From the NCBI GenBank assembly GCA_949372635.1, contig CASIAB010000009.1:126501-190500 (forward strand): a DNA stretch of 64,000 nt, given 5' to 3'. This stretch comes from an uncultured Pseudomonadales bacterium (GTDB taxonomy: Bacteria > Pseudomonadota > Gammaproteobacteria > Pseudomonadales > Pseudohongiellaceae). The notes under the pieces are model-generated. The model saw nothing but the letters and a program-made list of their open reading frames with translations, was not told where the DNA came from and ran no database searches. Both the position numbers and the translations under genes were made by a program. Every line of letters begins with the position of its first letter. The stretch's first letter is position 1. Positions 27,599 through 36,268 of the stretch are shown piece by piece.

Positions 27599-27650
27599 CG
27601 GTATCCAGACAGTTTCTTATAAAATAGTGATGCTGCCAAAAATAGGAGGG

Positions 27651-28157
27651 TTACTTACTGACTTGAGCTGCCAACACTTTGAGTCGCTTCGACCACTGCT
27701 GCTTTATCTCGCCGCCATAGAGTTCTAGGATTTGGTCAATCTGCATCGATAGCCTGAGTTTCGTTTTCCCATCTTGAGTATCGAGGCTTAAGTTGATCTT
27801 GCTCTTGTGAGCATTCTTCTTCGCGGCTTCGCGCCAGGTAAAACTCAGTCTTTTCGGCCTATCGATTTTTAGGTATTCGCCATCTTGCAAGAATTCCTTG
27901 CCATTGCGCGTGATGTGGTAGCTATAGGAACCGCCCGGGCGAACTTCATTCTGTAGATCGATGATTTTCTCGTTACCGACATGACTGCCAAACATCCAGC
28001 TACCTACGAAAGTGGGTATCAGCCAGTGATCGAAAATTTTCTCTGGAGGTGCGACCACAGTTCTGCTGAGTGAAACACTGAACGATTTGCATTTCGCCCC
28101 TGGTAGTTCAGCTGCGGCGCTATCGTCCTCAAACATGGAAAGTTGATCGCTGCTCAT
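27651..28157 (-). CDS. SRPBCC / AHSA1-type domain protein
   Basis: 168 residues. After a ~20-residue leader the START-like fold appears: FSVSLSRTVVAPPEKIFDHWL, then VGSWMFGS, RPGGSYSYHITRNG, the G-E-Y-L-x-I-D-x-P-x-x-L-x-F-T-W strand pair typical of AHSA1 proteins, and a C-terminal helix ending in QQWSKRLKVLAAQ. Such proteins bind a hydrophobic ligand or act as Hsp90 co-chaperone relatives; the function here is unknown. It starts eight bases after the cytochrome gene, so it belongs to the same operon. Confidence 0.75.
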   Translation of the reverse strand: MSSDQLSMFEDDSAAAELPGAKCKSFSVSLSRTVVAPPEKIFDHWLIPTFVGSWMFGSHVGNEKIIDLQNEVRPGGSYSYHITRNGKEFLQDGEYLKIDRPKRLSFTWREAAKKNAHKSKINLSLDTQDGKTKLRLSMQIDQILELYGGEIKQQWSKRLKVLAAQVSK

Positions 28158-28165
28158 TGTCTCGC

Positions 28166-28537
28166 TTACGAGTTAGGAGTGGTTGGCATGAGGTGTATAG
28201 GCAGCGCCTGTCTACGTGAAGCGGTTTTTTGGCCATAGTTTGAAGTTAGATAGTCAAGTATTGAGCCTTCTAGCTCGGGGCCTAGTTCGCCCAGTCCGTG
28301 TGAGCTCTGCATCCATTCGATGCGACTCTTCCAGACTGCTCGATTTCCTGAATTTTGAACGATGATCAGGCTTGAGTGACACTCAGTGCAATTGTCGCGT
28401 ACTAACTGCCAGTTTTCTTCTTGTATCAATTCGTCTGTTGCCAGACTTTCCTGCGCAGTTGAGTTTGCAGCCGTAAATAGCAGGGGCAGTGACAGCGTGA
28501 TCAAAGTCAGCCAGATTAATTTCATTTTATTCGTCAT
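28166..28537 (-). CDS. Exported c-type cytochrome, partner of the SorA-like enzyme
   Basis: A signal peptide (to about NSTAQ) is followed by one heme-binding motif, CTECH, in a ~95-residue domain with SRIEWMQSSHGLGEL, a likely source of the distal Met or His ligand. Single small cytochromes of this sort accept electrons from periplasmic sulfite dehydrogenases. The start is chosen at ATG 28537 (GGAA upstream); a TTG at 28552 is an alternative. It follows the molybdenum enzyme gene by 38 bases. Confidence 0.75.
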   Translation of the reverse strand: MTNKMKLIWLTLITLSLPLLFTAANSTAQESLATDELIQEENWQLVRDNCTECHSSLIIVQNSGNRAVWKSRIEWMQSSHGLGELGPELEGSILDYLTSNYGQKTASRRQALPIHLMPTTPNS

Positions 28538-28575
28538 TATTTTTAATTCCAATATCGTAAATCGATGAGCCTAAA

Positions 28576-29889
28576 TTACACGACCTGCACAGCTACCCTA
28601 TGACAGGCGTTATTCAAATAGCCGCGAGGATTCCAGCCTGGCACTACCATGGGCTGTGACCGGCCCTGAACATCCATCGCTCTAGCCCACACTTCGTAGT
28701 AACCAGGCTCGGGAAATTGTGCCCAAGTCTCCCAGTTCTGCCATGCCAATTTATTGACAGGGCCTGCTAGGGCCGACGGCAGCCATGTGGCGCCAAAGTC
28801 GATGGAGATAAAGACGCCGACTACCTGATCGTCGCCCGCCCAGGCGTGACCACGTACAGTCATTCGATCCCTTATATCGTGGGTGGTACCCGATTCCGGA
28901 AAAGTAATAAGTGACTTAACCGGCATCGATTCGATGACGCGCATGTCTTCATTTGGTACACGTGTACCTGGTGCGATCGGTGCAGCAGGGACTGAATAAG
29001 AAGGTGGGGACATTTTTTCGCCATCGTGGACCTGATCGCGAATATCGATTCGGTTTAACCACTTTCCGGAAACGGAAGCGGGCCAGCCTGCGCAGACGAG
29101 GCGGAGTGGATAGCCATTCTGCAAAGGTAAGTCCTCGCCATTCATTGACCAGGCGATGAGAGATTCTCGCTCTAGGGCCTTAGCGATGGGTACGCCGCGA
29201 GATATGGAGTCGCGATCAGGGTCGCCGCTAAGATGCGTGTCGGCTCCGTAGTAGCCAATGTATTGTGCATCTGCAAGTACACCGCAATAGTTAAGAACGT
29301 CGCGTAGTCTGACGCCTGTGAAGGTAGGACAGCCGATGGCGCCGGTAGTCCATTGATTACCACTCGCGCCTGGCACAAATTCGGCGCGCCCGTTGCCGCC
29401 ACATTCTAGCTGCAGCTGCAATGTGACTGTTTCGAAGCGTTCTTTAAGTTCGGCGATAGTGAAAGTCACGGCGCGCTCAGCAGATTCGCCGCCAATTTCT
29501 AGTTGCCATGTATCCGGATCAATAGCCTCTGGAGCTACGCCGTTGTTGCGAACGAACATGCGATTGTTCGGCGTAACATCGTCATCGAGTAAATGTGCAG
29601 GAGTTTCAGCGTTGATGGGGCGATCGTTGAGCACTATGAGGCCGTCTTTGCCCGGTATCTGTAAAGTAGAACTTTCAGCGGCAAAGGCTGTCGGTATTAG
29701 ACCAGCAGGCATGAATCGAGAGAAAGGTATAGTCATGCCAAGCGCAGTAGTCATAGCAATCAGGCCGCTTTTCTTCAAGAAACCACGCCGTGTTAGGGGG
29801 TCACTTTCGCGGCCCCATAGCATTCGATCCGCCGCTATTGGGTCTTTGCTATAGAGTTCATGTATGCCCTGTTTCTGCTTTTTGCTCAT
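28576..29889 (-). CDS. SorA-like molybdopterin oxidoreductase, Tat-exported
   Basis: The N-terminus has a perfect twin-arginine signal, TRRGFLKK at residues 33-40, then a hydrophobic stretch. The sulfite-oxidase fold follows: NNRMFVRNNG, LQLECGGNGRAEF with the molybdenum-ligating Cys163, a W-T-x-G-A-I-G block and a C-terminal Mo-co dimerisation domain with GVFISIDFGATW. It probably oxidises sulfite or a related small substrate in the periplasm and passes electrons to the adjacent cytochrome. I prefer ATG 29889, preceded by AGAAGAGA; an ATG nine codons upstream (29916) is possible. The substrate is not proven. Confidence 0.82.
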   Translation of the reverse strand: MSKKQKQGIHELYSKDPIAADRMLWGRESDPLTRRGFLKKSGLIAMTTALGMTIPFSRFMPAGLIPTAFAAESSTLQIPGKDGLIVLNDRPINAETPAHLLDDDVTPNNRMFVRNNGVAPEAIDPDTWQLEIGGESAERAVTFTIAELKERFETVTLQLQLECGGNGRAEFVPGASGNQWTTGAIGCPTFTGVRLRDVLNYCGVLADAQYIGYYGADTHLSGDPDRDSISRGVPIAKALERESLIAWSMNGEDLPLQNGYPLRLVCAGWPASVSGKWLNRIDIRDQVHDGEKMSPPSYSVPAAPIAPGTRVPNEDMRVIESMPVKSLITFPESGTTHDIRDRMTVRGHAWAGDDQVVGVFISIDFGATWLPSALAGPVNKLAWQNWETWAQFPEPGYYEVWARAMDVQGRSQPMVVPGWNPRGYLNNACHRVAVQVV

Positions 29890-29918
29890 AAGAAATCTCT
29901 TCTGTTGTTCGTCCATAT

Positions 29919-30968
29919 TTAATCGGATTGTTCGGCTTCGTCTAGTCGTGCACCGGCAAGAACTCCTGGAAGTGAATAGTTTCCTTCATGGCAGGCATAC
30001 TCATACAGGATATCGTCTGTCAGTTTCATTGGCATCTCGGCCGAGAAAGGCTTTGCGAAGGTGTCTGGATCTTCTGCTGTGAAGCTGTAGTTTATTACAT
30101 TATCAGATACGCGTGTGAAGCGTTCGGTGATGCGAAAATTTTCTGTCGCGTTTCGAAATTTTTGGCTAGGGTTTAATCTGCTTGTTTCGACGACAAGCGT
30201 ATCGCTTTCCCAATGCGCAACTGAGTCTCCCATCCAAGGGCGAAATGCTTCTGGCAGCGGGTCGGCATCGATACGAATAATACGTGCGTCATGAACCATC
30301 TCCACCAGAATCATCACATAACCTGGCGATTGCACGATTTGATAGTGATTGTTATACAGGATAGGCAGCATGGGAGGCCCACTGCTAGAGCCAAATGACA
30401 TCAGGCAGCGCTCTGCTAGGGGGCGGCTCTCGGGCCCTGCAAACGCGCCACGTGATGCTCGTAGTTCAGCAGCAGCTTGCAGCCGTTCTTGCGCTTGCTG
30501 TGTATACGCAGGCATACGGCCATTCGGTGGGTCTATTAGCAAGGAGCTGCGAAATTCACCGTTATAGATTGCAACTTGTGTACCGTCGTCAAACCAGAAG
30601 TTGTTGTAGCTATCGGCGAGCTCGATGCGGTCCTTCACAGGAGGTATGCGATCTGGATCGCTAGGCTGGTCCTGCTCTGCGGTGTAGTCGGCAACGGCCT
30701 GTTCCAGCTGCATTGCCTCCTCGCGGTTCAGTACCAGCTTGTCGCCAAATTCTTCCGGGCGAGAGAAAGGGGTTATGGTGTTACTAGTCCACATGCCTTG
30801 TAGGTCGGGGGCCCCGTCTACTGTTCTGGGTATCACATAGTCGGAGTCTTGAGCGCTGGCGCTGGGTGGGAGTAGTATGAATAAGGAAATAGCTGAGCAG
30901 GCCAGCAACCGCGTTAGGGGCAATCTCACTGCGCTAAACAGACAAGTCGAATTGAATGCTTTTTTCAT
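29919..30968 (-). CDS. GxPDLxG-family exported protein, copy 2
   Basis: Signal peptide to about SASAQ. Blocks shared with the other two copies are: DGAPDLQGMW, RPEEFGDKLVL, YNNFW, an F-R-S-S-L-L-x-D-P-P-N-G-R-M-P segment, AERC, YNNHYQIVQSPGYVM, EMVHDARIIRID, HWESDTLVVET, ERFTRVS and the end block YACHEGNYSLPGVLAGAR. Two invariant cysteines (in ERC and ACHEGN) may form a disulfide or bind a ligand. I do not know a function for the family. It lies 29 bases upstream of the SorA-like gene and probably shares its operon. Confidence 0.8.
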   Translation of the reverse strand: MKKAFNSTCLFSAVRLPLTRLLACSAISLFILLPPSASAQDSDYVIPRTVDGAPDLQGMWTSNTITPFSRPEEFGDKLVLNREEAMQLEQAVADYTAEQDQPSDPDRIPPVKDRIELADSYNNFWFDDGTQVAIYNGEFRSSLLIDPPNGRMPAYTQQAQERLQAAAELRASRGAFAGPESRPLAERCLMSFGSSSGPPMLPILYNNHYQIVQSPGYVMILVEMVHDARIIRIDADPLPEAFRPWMGDSVAHWESDTLVVETSRLNPSQKFRNATENFRITERFTRVSDNVINYSFTAEDPDTFAKPFSAEMPMKLTDDILYEYACHEGNYSLPGVLAGARLDEAEQSD

Positions 30969-31120
30969 TTGTATAGCTCTCTATTCGGGATTTATTAGAG
31001 GGGTAGGCTGTGGCAAATAGTTCGCTTAAGCGATTCTCAGGTTACCAAAAATGCACAGTCAACTCCATGTGATTCATGGCATTTGTGCACCCCTTTGAAG
31101 TCAGTGCTTGATGAAGGTAT

Positions 31121-31915
31121 TTACAAAGGCTTAGTAAGCTTCAATAGGAACCGATCGGTGCTGCGGTTGAGCCGTGGGTCGAATATGCTGCGGCTATGGT
31201 CGTCCGTGGAAACTCGCAAAGCTTCGCTGGCCTCAACCTCAAAGCCAGCCTGCTCCGCTAGCTCCACCGCCTGTTGAATCTCCATTCGGTGTAGTTCTCT
31301 ATTGTCTGCGCCCGCTACACCGACATGGTCAGTAATGCCAAGTACTCCCCCAGGTTTTAGCAAGAGCCTAAGTTGTTGAAGCATTTGAACGGCGCGTTCA
31401 GGGTTGGGGTTGTAATAGTCATGCAATGTTTGCGCTACGATAATCAGATCCACGGAGTTATCTGCCAAGCCGATTTCCCTCAGTGGCCTTAATATTTGAA
31501 CAACATTACGTAGATCGCCTCGTTCTATCTTGGCGTTAAGTGCCTCGCCCTGGGAAATATTTTGGCGATCCTCCACGAAGCGTAAACCGCGTTCTGTGTT
31601 CTGCGCATACACAGTGCCATTTTCACCTACGGCTTTGGAGAGGATGAAGGTGTAGTAGCCTCCCGCGGCATACAAATCCAGTACCGTCATGCCTGTTTGG
31701 ATGCCAAGAAATTCCAGAACCTGAACTGGCTTTCGTGCGTTGTCTCGCGCGAAGTCGGTAACCTCCCTATCAGGGCCCGATAAGGCCACTTCGAGTGCTC
31801 GTGTATCGAGATCTTGACCTTGACCTAGGCAAACAGATGCAAACAGTATCGATACGAAGACGATTGAATAACTTAGCGATGAGTTCAATGAAAGAGGGGC
31901 ACACTTTCTCTTCAT
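31121..31915 (-). CDS. Exported class I SAM-dependent methyltransferase
   Basis: A signal peptide (hydrophobic core SIVFVSILFASVCLG) precedes a Rossmann methyltransferase domain. Motif I is MTVLDLYAAGGYYTFILS; later come NSVDLIIVAQTLHDYY (motif IV region) and LLKPGGVLGITDH (motif V/VI). A D-x-R-x-x-D-x-x-R-K-P-V-x-V-L-E-F-L segment lies before motif I, as in a family of similarly exported methyltransferases. SAM is not known to be available in the periplasm, so either the leader is not cleaved or the enzyme uses another nucleoside. RBS AGGA is nine bases before the ATG. Confidence 0.78.
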   Translation of the reverse strand: MKRKCAPLSLNSSLSYSIVFVSILFASVCLGQGQDLDTRALEVALSGPDREVTDFARDNARKPVQVLEFLGIQTGMTVLDLYAAGGYYTFILSKAVGENGTVYAQNTERGLRFVEDRQNISQGEALNAKIERGDLRNVVQILRPLREIGLADNSVDLIIVAQTLHDYYNPNPERAVQMLQQLRLLLKPGGVLGITDHVGVAGADNRELHRMEIQQAVELAEQAGFEVEASEALRVSTDDHSRSIFDPRLNRSTDRFLLKLTKPL

Positions 31916-32117
31916 TTTAGGGTCCTAGAGTCTTTCTCTTTAAAATGAGGTAACCCAGAGAATAACAGATTGAGCGAACGCCTCACTTGTTTTTAGACCA
32001 ATCAGAGCTCGCGAATTTTATCCGAACTGTAGTGATTTCTCGGAGTGCTATGCTGAAACTCGTCTCAGAATGAGGGCCTGATCCCATTTCTAGAAAAACG
32101 GTTAAAGAGAGCGCGAA

Positions 32118-32579
32118 ATGCACAATAAGCTAATGATTCGAGTCCGCGAGCCCGTGAGGCGCGTGCAGTGGTGGGTGTATTCCAGCCCGAAGAATTAAAC
32201 GCGATCACTGATGTTGAAGGTGTGAGAGTGGGGTATACAACGGTTATGGCAAATGGTCGGTGAGACTCAGATGCGCGAATCTGGTGAAATTGAAACGCCG
32301 ATTCTTTTGACCTGTCCACTGTGAATATGGAGTGCGGCAAATGCGCTTAAACAATGGATATACGAGCAACCCAGAATGGGTGAGCACAAGCTAAACCTTA
32401 TAGTTGGAGAAACTAACGACGCTCGCGTGAATAATATGTGGGCAGATTCAATCCAAAACAAAGAAGTCTACGCCGAGCTGAATAGTGCAAGCGCAGCCCC
32501 TGTGGAAGAGGGCATTGTTGGCGCAGGCACGGGTTGTCAATTAATCAATGTTCTGGATAGATATCAGTCGTTGAATTGA
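32118..32579 (+). pseudogene. Degraded P1-family (DmpA-type) aminopeptidase gene
   Basis: Three pieces in shifting frames keep the family order. At about 32145-32263 one reads RAREARAVVGVFQPEE, then LNAITDVEGVRVGYTTVMA before a stop. At about 32282-32311 comes GEIETPILLT. From 32376 to 32576 comes the third piece, with LIVGETNDARVNN followed by VYAELNSASAAPVEEGIVGAG. These match the N-terminal N-A-I-T-D-V-x-G-V-x-V-G-H-T-T motif, the P-I-L-x-T block and the G-P-V-x-E-G-x-V-G-x-G-T-G block of DmpA/L-aminopeptidases. The catalytic C-terminal part is missing, and stops and deletions separate the pieces. Confidence 0.75.
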
Positions 32580-32614
32580 GATCAAACGATAGGGAAATAA
32601 TTTTTACCAGAGCG

Positions 32615-33064
32615 TTAGGAGCTGACCCCGATGCCTCTCGCCATCAGCAGGGCCATTAGAGGGATTACAACTAGCAGTACTAGCTGAAACCTCAATAACA
32701 GCCTCAGGAGTTGAGGCACCTCGATCACTTCTTCCTCGGACTTGCTGTGTTTGCTATAAAATACCTTGAGAGTGATAGCGCAAATGACCATCAGGCTAAA
32801 CAGGCCAAGCTTGGCATGAAATATAGGATTGCTAGAGTAGAATTCGCTAGGTTTACCCACCCATAGCCATAGAGCTAGGCCGAAGATTAAAACGAAGATA
32901 GCGCTCACTCCGCTAACAATATTTACCTTCGCTAAATTATGAGCATCCACCCCTGTGACCTGTGGCTTGATGGCTATATTTTCTATGACTAGGGCGCCCG
33001 CGAATGTGAAGATCGCTGCGAAGTGTAATAGTCTGACTAGTTCGTAATACATGTTGCTAATCAT
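32615..33064 (-). CDS. DUF2214 membrane protein
   Basis: 149 residues with four hydrophobic helices. The first is YELVRLLHFAAIFTFAGALV, followed by a conserved D-A-H-N-L-A-K-V-N loop, a central GLALWLWVGKPSEFY segment and NPIFHAKLGLFSLMVI. This layout, with His in helices one and three, matches DUF2214/YqeL-like predicted membrane proteins. The conserved histidines suggest possible heme or metal coordination, but no function is known. It is divergent from the MFS gene. Confidence 0.75.
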   Translation of the reverse strand: MISNMYYELVRLLHFAAIFTFAGALVIENIAIKPQVTGVDAHNLAKVNIVSGVSAIFVLIFGLALWLWVGKPSEFYSSNPIFHAKLGLFSLMVICAITLKVFYSKHSKSEEEVIEVPQLLRLLLRFQLVLLVVIPLMALLMARGIGVSS

Positions 33065-33181
33065 ACTAGATTAGTAGGCTTTCGACTCATTTTAATGCGG
33101 CTCTGCGAGATTTCCTGTTATGCTGCTGAGTAGGTTTTATTACAAACCATTAATAATAATTAGATAAATACTGGAGGCACC

Positions 33182-34549
33182 ATGGTAGCTGATTCAGGCA
33201 CCTCAACCGATGTAAGTTCTGAAGAGTCAGCGCATGCTGAAGCGAACATGCGTAAAGTAGCACTGACTGCGTTAGCCGGTACTAGTATCGAGTGGTACGA
33301 CTTCTTTCTCTATGCCACGGCTGCGGCCCTTGTTTTTCCTTCGGCATTCTTTCCCGATAGCTCTCCAACAATGGGCCTTATACTTTCCTTTGGAACGTTT
33401 GCCTTCGGTTTTATCGCCAGGCCTTTAGGTGGTATTTTATTTGGTCATTTCGGTGACCGCGTTGGACGCAAGCGAACGTTGGTTATTGCACTGATGATGA
33501 TGGGCATCGCATCTACTTTGATTGGGCTATTACCTACGTTTGCTACTATCGGCATTGCCGCACCTATCTTGCTTAGCCTTCTGCGTTTCACTCAGGGCTT
33601 AGCGATAGGCGGTCAATGGGGCGGAGCGATGCTGCTTGTCACCGAGAGCGCCCCAGCTGACAAGCGTGGCTACTATGGCGCCTACGCACAGGCCGGTGCT
33701 CCAGCTGGAGTTATCCTAGCCAACGTGGCATTCATGATTATTAGTTATTCAGTATCTGAGGATGCGTTTATGAATTGGGGCTGGCGCATTCCATTTATAT
33801 CGAGTGTCCTATTAATCGGTATCAGTATGTATGTGCAACTGCATATGGAAGAAACTGATGCTTTTAAAGAGCTGCAGAAATTGCAAAAGAAGAAGCAGGC
33901 TGAACAGCCCCAAGCAGCCGCCGTAAGGCGTTCGCCTGTGTTGGAAGCGATAGCGAAGTATCCCAAGCGTATTGCATTAGCCGCAGGCGCTTTCCTCTCA
34001 ATTCAAGTTTCGTTCTATATACTTATTGGTTTTGTGCTTGCCTACGGAACCGATTCTGACGGTGCTGGAATGACGAGAGACCAAATGCTCTTTGCGGTAT
34101 TGCTTGCTTCGGTATTACAGATACCCGCACAGTTTTTGGCTGCCTCTTATTCTGATAAAAATGGTAGGCGGGGAATTTTTATGCTGGGAGCCATGCTCAC
34201 TGGAGTTTGGGCATTTGCCTTGTTCCCGCTAATCGATACAGGGAACTTCTGGCTTATCGTACTGGGTCTTAGTGGCGGATTGATGTTTCTTGGAATGATG
34301 TATGGTCCTCAGGCAGCTTTCTTTACTGAGCTATTTAGTACAGAGGTTCGATACTCGGGAGCATCTCTGGGCTACCAGACGGGAGCGATCATAGGTGGCG
34401 CATTCGCTCCTACTATAGCAACTATTCTATGGACAGAGTATTCGATATTCTGGGTGTCCGTTTACATCGCCATAGCATCAGTGCTCTCATTGATTTCTGT
34501 GCTGATGCTGACCGAAACCTATAAGACAAGTCTGGATGAAACTATCTAG
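33182..34549 (+). CDS. MFS transporter, metabolite:H+ symporter (MHS) type
   Basis: 455 residues with 12 predicted helices. The signatures are diagnostic: GTSIEWYDFFLYATAAAL in helix 1, FARPLGG-like IARPLGGILFGHFGDRVGRK (motif A in the 2-3 loop) and RFTQGLAIGGQWGGAMLLV in helix 4-5. The central cytoplasmic loop is charged and Gln/Lys-rich (KELQKLQKKKQ). MHS members import organic acids, shikimate or betaine with protons; the substrate is unknown. GGAGG lies seven bases before the ATG. No partner gene is adjacent. Confidence 0.88.
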   Translation: MVADSGTSTDVSSEESAHAEANMRKVALTALAGTSIEWYDFFLYATAAALVFPSAFFPDSSPTMGLILSFGTFAFGFIARPLGGILFGHFGDRVGRKRTLVIALMMMGIASTLIGLLPTFATIGIAAPILLSLLRFTQGLAIGGQWGGAMLLVTESAPADKRGYYGAYAQAGAPAGVILANVAFMIISYSVSEDAFMNWGWRIPFISSVLLIGISMYVQLHMEETDAFKELQKLQKKKQAEQPQAAAVRRSPVLEAIAKYPKRIALAAGAFLSIQVSFYILIGFVLAYGTDSDGAGMTRDQMLFAVLLASVLQIPAQFLAASYSDKNGRRGIFMLGAMLTGVWAFALFPLIDTGNFWLIVLGLSGGLMFLGMMYGPQAAFFTELFSTEVRYSGASLGYQTGAIIGGAFAPTIATILWTEYSIFWVSVYIAIASVLSLISVLMLTETYKTSLDETI

Positions 34550-34554
34550 TCGAT

Positions 34555-34584
34555 ACTGAAAAACTCATCCCTGAAGTTTTTAGT
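34555..34584 (+). terminator. Hairpin after the MFS gene
   Basis: ACTGAAAAACT (34555-34565) pairs with AGTTTTTAGT (34575-34584) with one bulged G, starting six bases after the stop. The T run is inside the right arm, so the sequence works as a modest intrinsic terminator. Confidence 0.5.
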
Positions 34585-34786
34585 ATGTCGTGTTTCAGAG
34601 CTGGTGTAAAAGTGTTATTTCACTCGCTTTGACGCTCTCTTCGCATTGCCCTAAGTGGCAATGGCTGCACTCAACGTTGTAGCCTGTTACTATGCCGGAT
34701 TATCAAACTGATAGCTTGGCGTAGATGCGGCTATCTCCATCTCTTCATTAAATAACTTCTAAATTAGACATTGCGGATTCTGAACC

Positions 34787-35575
34787 ATGTGGCTAGCTAC
34801 AAGCTGTGACTTCGAGTTTAAGATTTCGGTGCCAACGCCTTTCATATTAATGCTGCGTCCGCGCAGTGGAGCACAGCAGTGGATTAGTCGTGAGGAGTAC
34901 AAACTCACACCTAACGTTCCTGTGGTGGAGTTTACTGATACCTATGGAAATTTATGTCAGCGATTGATAGCGCCACCCGGGAATTTTAGAATACACACTG
35001 CAGCCCAAGTGATGACTAGTGATTTTGTCGATAAGGCGCCAGGTGCCCCCTTTGTAGACATACACAGATTGCCCGATGAAGTTTTGAGTTTTCTATTGCC
35101 TAGCAGATATTGTGAGTCGGAAAGCTTCAATCTGATGGCTGTCGAGATCACCGCTGGAAAACTGTTAGGCTATGATCAGGTTGCGACTATCGAAAATTGG
35201 CTGCGCGAGACTATAAGCTATGTCCCTGGAAGCAGCGACAATCCTATATCGGCGATAGGAGTGAATCAGAAGCAATCTGGTGTTTGCCGAGACCTTGCAC
35301 ATTTGGGTATCGCGCTGTGTCGATCAATTAGTATTCCGGCCAGGCTAGTAGTTGGCTATAACTACGGGCTTGTGCCAATGGATATGCACGCCTGGTTCGA
35401 AGCCTATGTTGGTGGGCGTTGGTATCCGTTCGATGCCACCCAAGAGGAAATGACGCCGGGCTATGTTGCTATCGGTTACGGTCGAGATGCAGCCGATGTG
35501 GCGGTCTATAATCAGTTTGGCCCTTCGGTCTACCATGTATCACAAAATGTAAAAGTCGAACTCGTAGAAGAGTAA
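34787..35575 (+). CDS. Transglutaminase-like cysteine peptidase family protein
   Basis: 262 residues, no signal peptide. An N-terminal beta region (~100 residues) leads to the transglutaminase core: SGVCRDLAHLGIALCRS with the nucleophile Cys167, PARLVVGYNYG, MHAWFEAYVGG with His201, and RWYPFDATQ with Asp216. The complete triad suggests an active cytoplasmic protease or amidase. Such proteins are common in proteobacteria and often lie near genes for circularly permuted ATP-grasp proteins, but none is present here. It converges with ydbL. Confidence 0.85.
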   Translation: MWLATSCDFEFKISVPTPFILMLRPRSGAQQWISREEYKLTPNVPVVEFTDTYGNLCQRLIAPPGNFRIHTAAQVMTSDFVDKAPGAPFVDIHRLPDEVLSFLLPSRYCESESFNLMAVEITAGKLLGYDQVATIENWLRETISYVPGSSDNPISAIGVNQKQSGVCRDLAHLGIALCRSISIPARLVVGYNYGLVPMDMHAWFEAYVGGRWYPFDATQEEMTPGYVAIGYGRDAADVAVYNQFGPSVYHVSQNVKVELVEE

Positions 35576-35592
35576 GATCCTTGATGTGGTAC

Positions 35593-35943
35593 TTATTTCT
35601 TTATCCAAGAACCCGACACATTTTGTAAAAACTGCCCCGTTGGAGTAGCTTCCACTGCCTTTTCAAAGGCTAGGGCCGCTACCTGTTCTATGGTGAGATT
35701 GTTTTGCCTCGCGATCTGTTGATACAATTCGCGGCGTTGATTGTTTACATCGCGTGCCAAGGCCACGACCTCTGCCGGGGCTGATTCCACCACTAGGCCA
35801 ATGTAGCCACTACGTTGCTCTCCTACTAGACCACCGTTTTTTGCTTCTTGTAAGGTTAGGGCGAAGCTCATAGGAACTATGAGCAATACGCAGGTTAATA
35901 GTAACGTTTTAGAAATGGCTTTCTTCATAGTTTGTATTCTCAT
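35593..35943 (-). CDS. ydbL: YdbL family periplasmic protein (DUF1318)
   Basis: A signal peptide (LLLTCVLLIVPMSFA) precedes a ~95-residue YdbL domain: LQEAKNGGLVGEQRSGYIG, then VALARDVNNQRRELYQQIA and EQVAALAFEKAVE, ending FLQNVSGSWIKK. In E. coli YdbL works with YdbH and YnbE in phospholipid transport between the membranes. Its ATG overlaps the ynbE stop by one base (TAATG). A second Met 15 bases later would give an N-terminus nearer the signal core. Confidence 0.9.
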   Translation of the reverse strand: MRIQTMKKAISKTLLLTCVLLIVPMSFALTLQEAKNGGLVGEQRSGYIGLVVESAPAEVVALARDVNNQRRELYQQIARQNNLTIEQVAALAFEKAVEATPTGQFLQNVSGSWIKK

Positions 35944-36155
35944 TAGAACAATCCGCTGTCTAGGGTAAAAATGCCATCCAATTCTTCTTCCACTTGAACT
36001 CGGATTTCGTGTTCGATCCTGATATTGAGATTGATGGTTATCGGTTCATTTGGCGCGGCTACCTGAATAGTGGGCGTGCACGCAACGAGCACTAGTGCTA
36101 ATAGTGCGAGGCCATTTCTGGTCGGTAGAGATTTAAGAAACTTATTGCTTTGCAT
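35943..36155 (-). CDS. ynbE: YnbE-family outer-membrane lipoprotein
   Basis: A 70-residue protein with lipobox LVAC (Cys about residue 26), followed by TPTIQVAAPNEPITINLNI and IEHEIRVQVEEELD. This matches YnbE, a small lipoprotein whose short beta segment binds the C-terminal end of YdbH. The gene lies between ydbH and ydbL, 113 bases after ydbH, in the order seen in E. coli. Good confidence from synteny and motif. Confidence 0.88.
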   Translation of the reverse strand: MQSNKFLKSLPTRNGLALLALVLVACTPTIQVAAPNEPITINLNIRIEHEIRVQVEEELDGIFTLDSGLF

Positions 36156-36268
36156 TGTTTCTATCCGATTTAAATAACTTCAGTATTAATTCTATTATAC
36201 CGGCCAAACCTGAACCTTTGCTTAAGATTTTTCGCTTGTAACTATTGGACCGCGACATTAAGATTTAG

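Noticed and set aside
29393-29854. 153-codon frame antisense to the SorA-like gene
   Set aside because: The minus-strand gene carries the Tat signal and Mo-ligand Cys; this is a reverse shadow.
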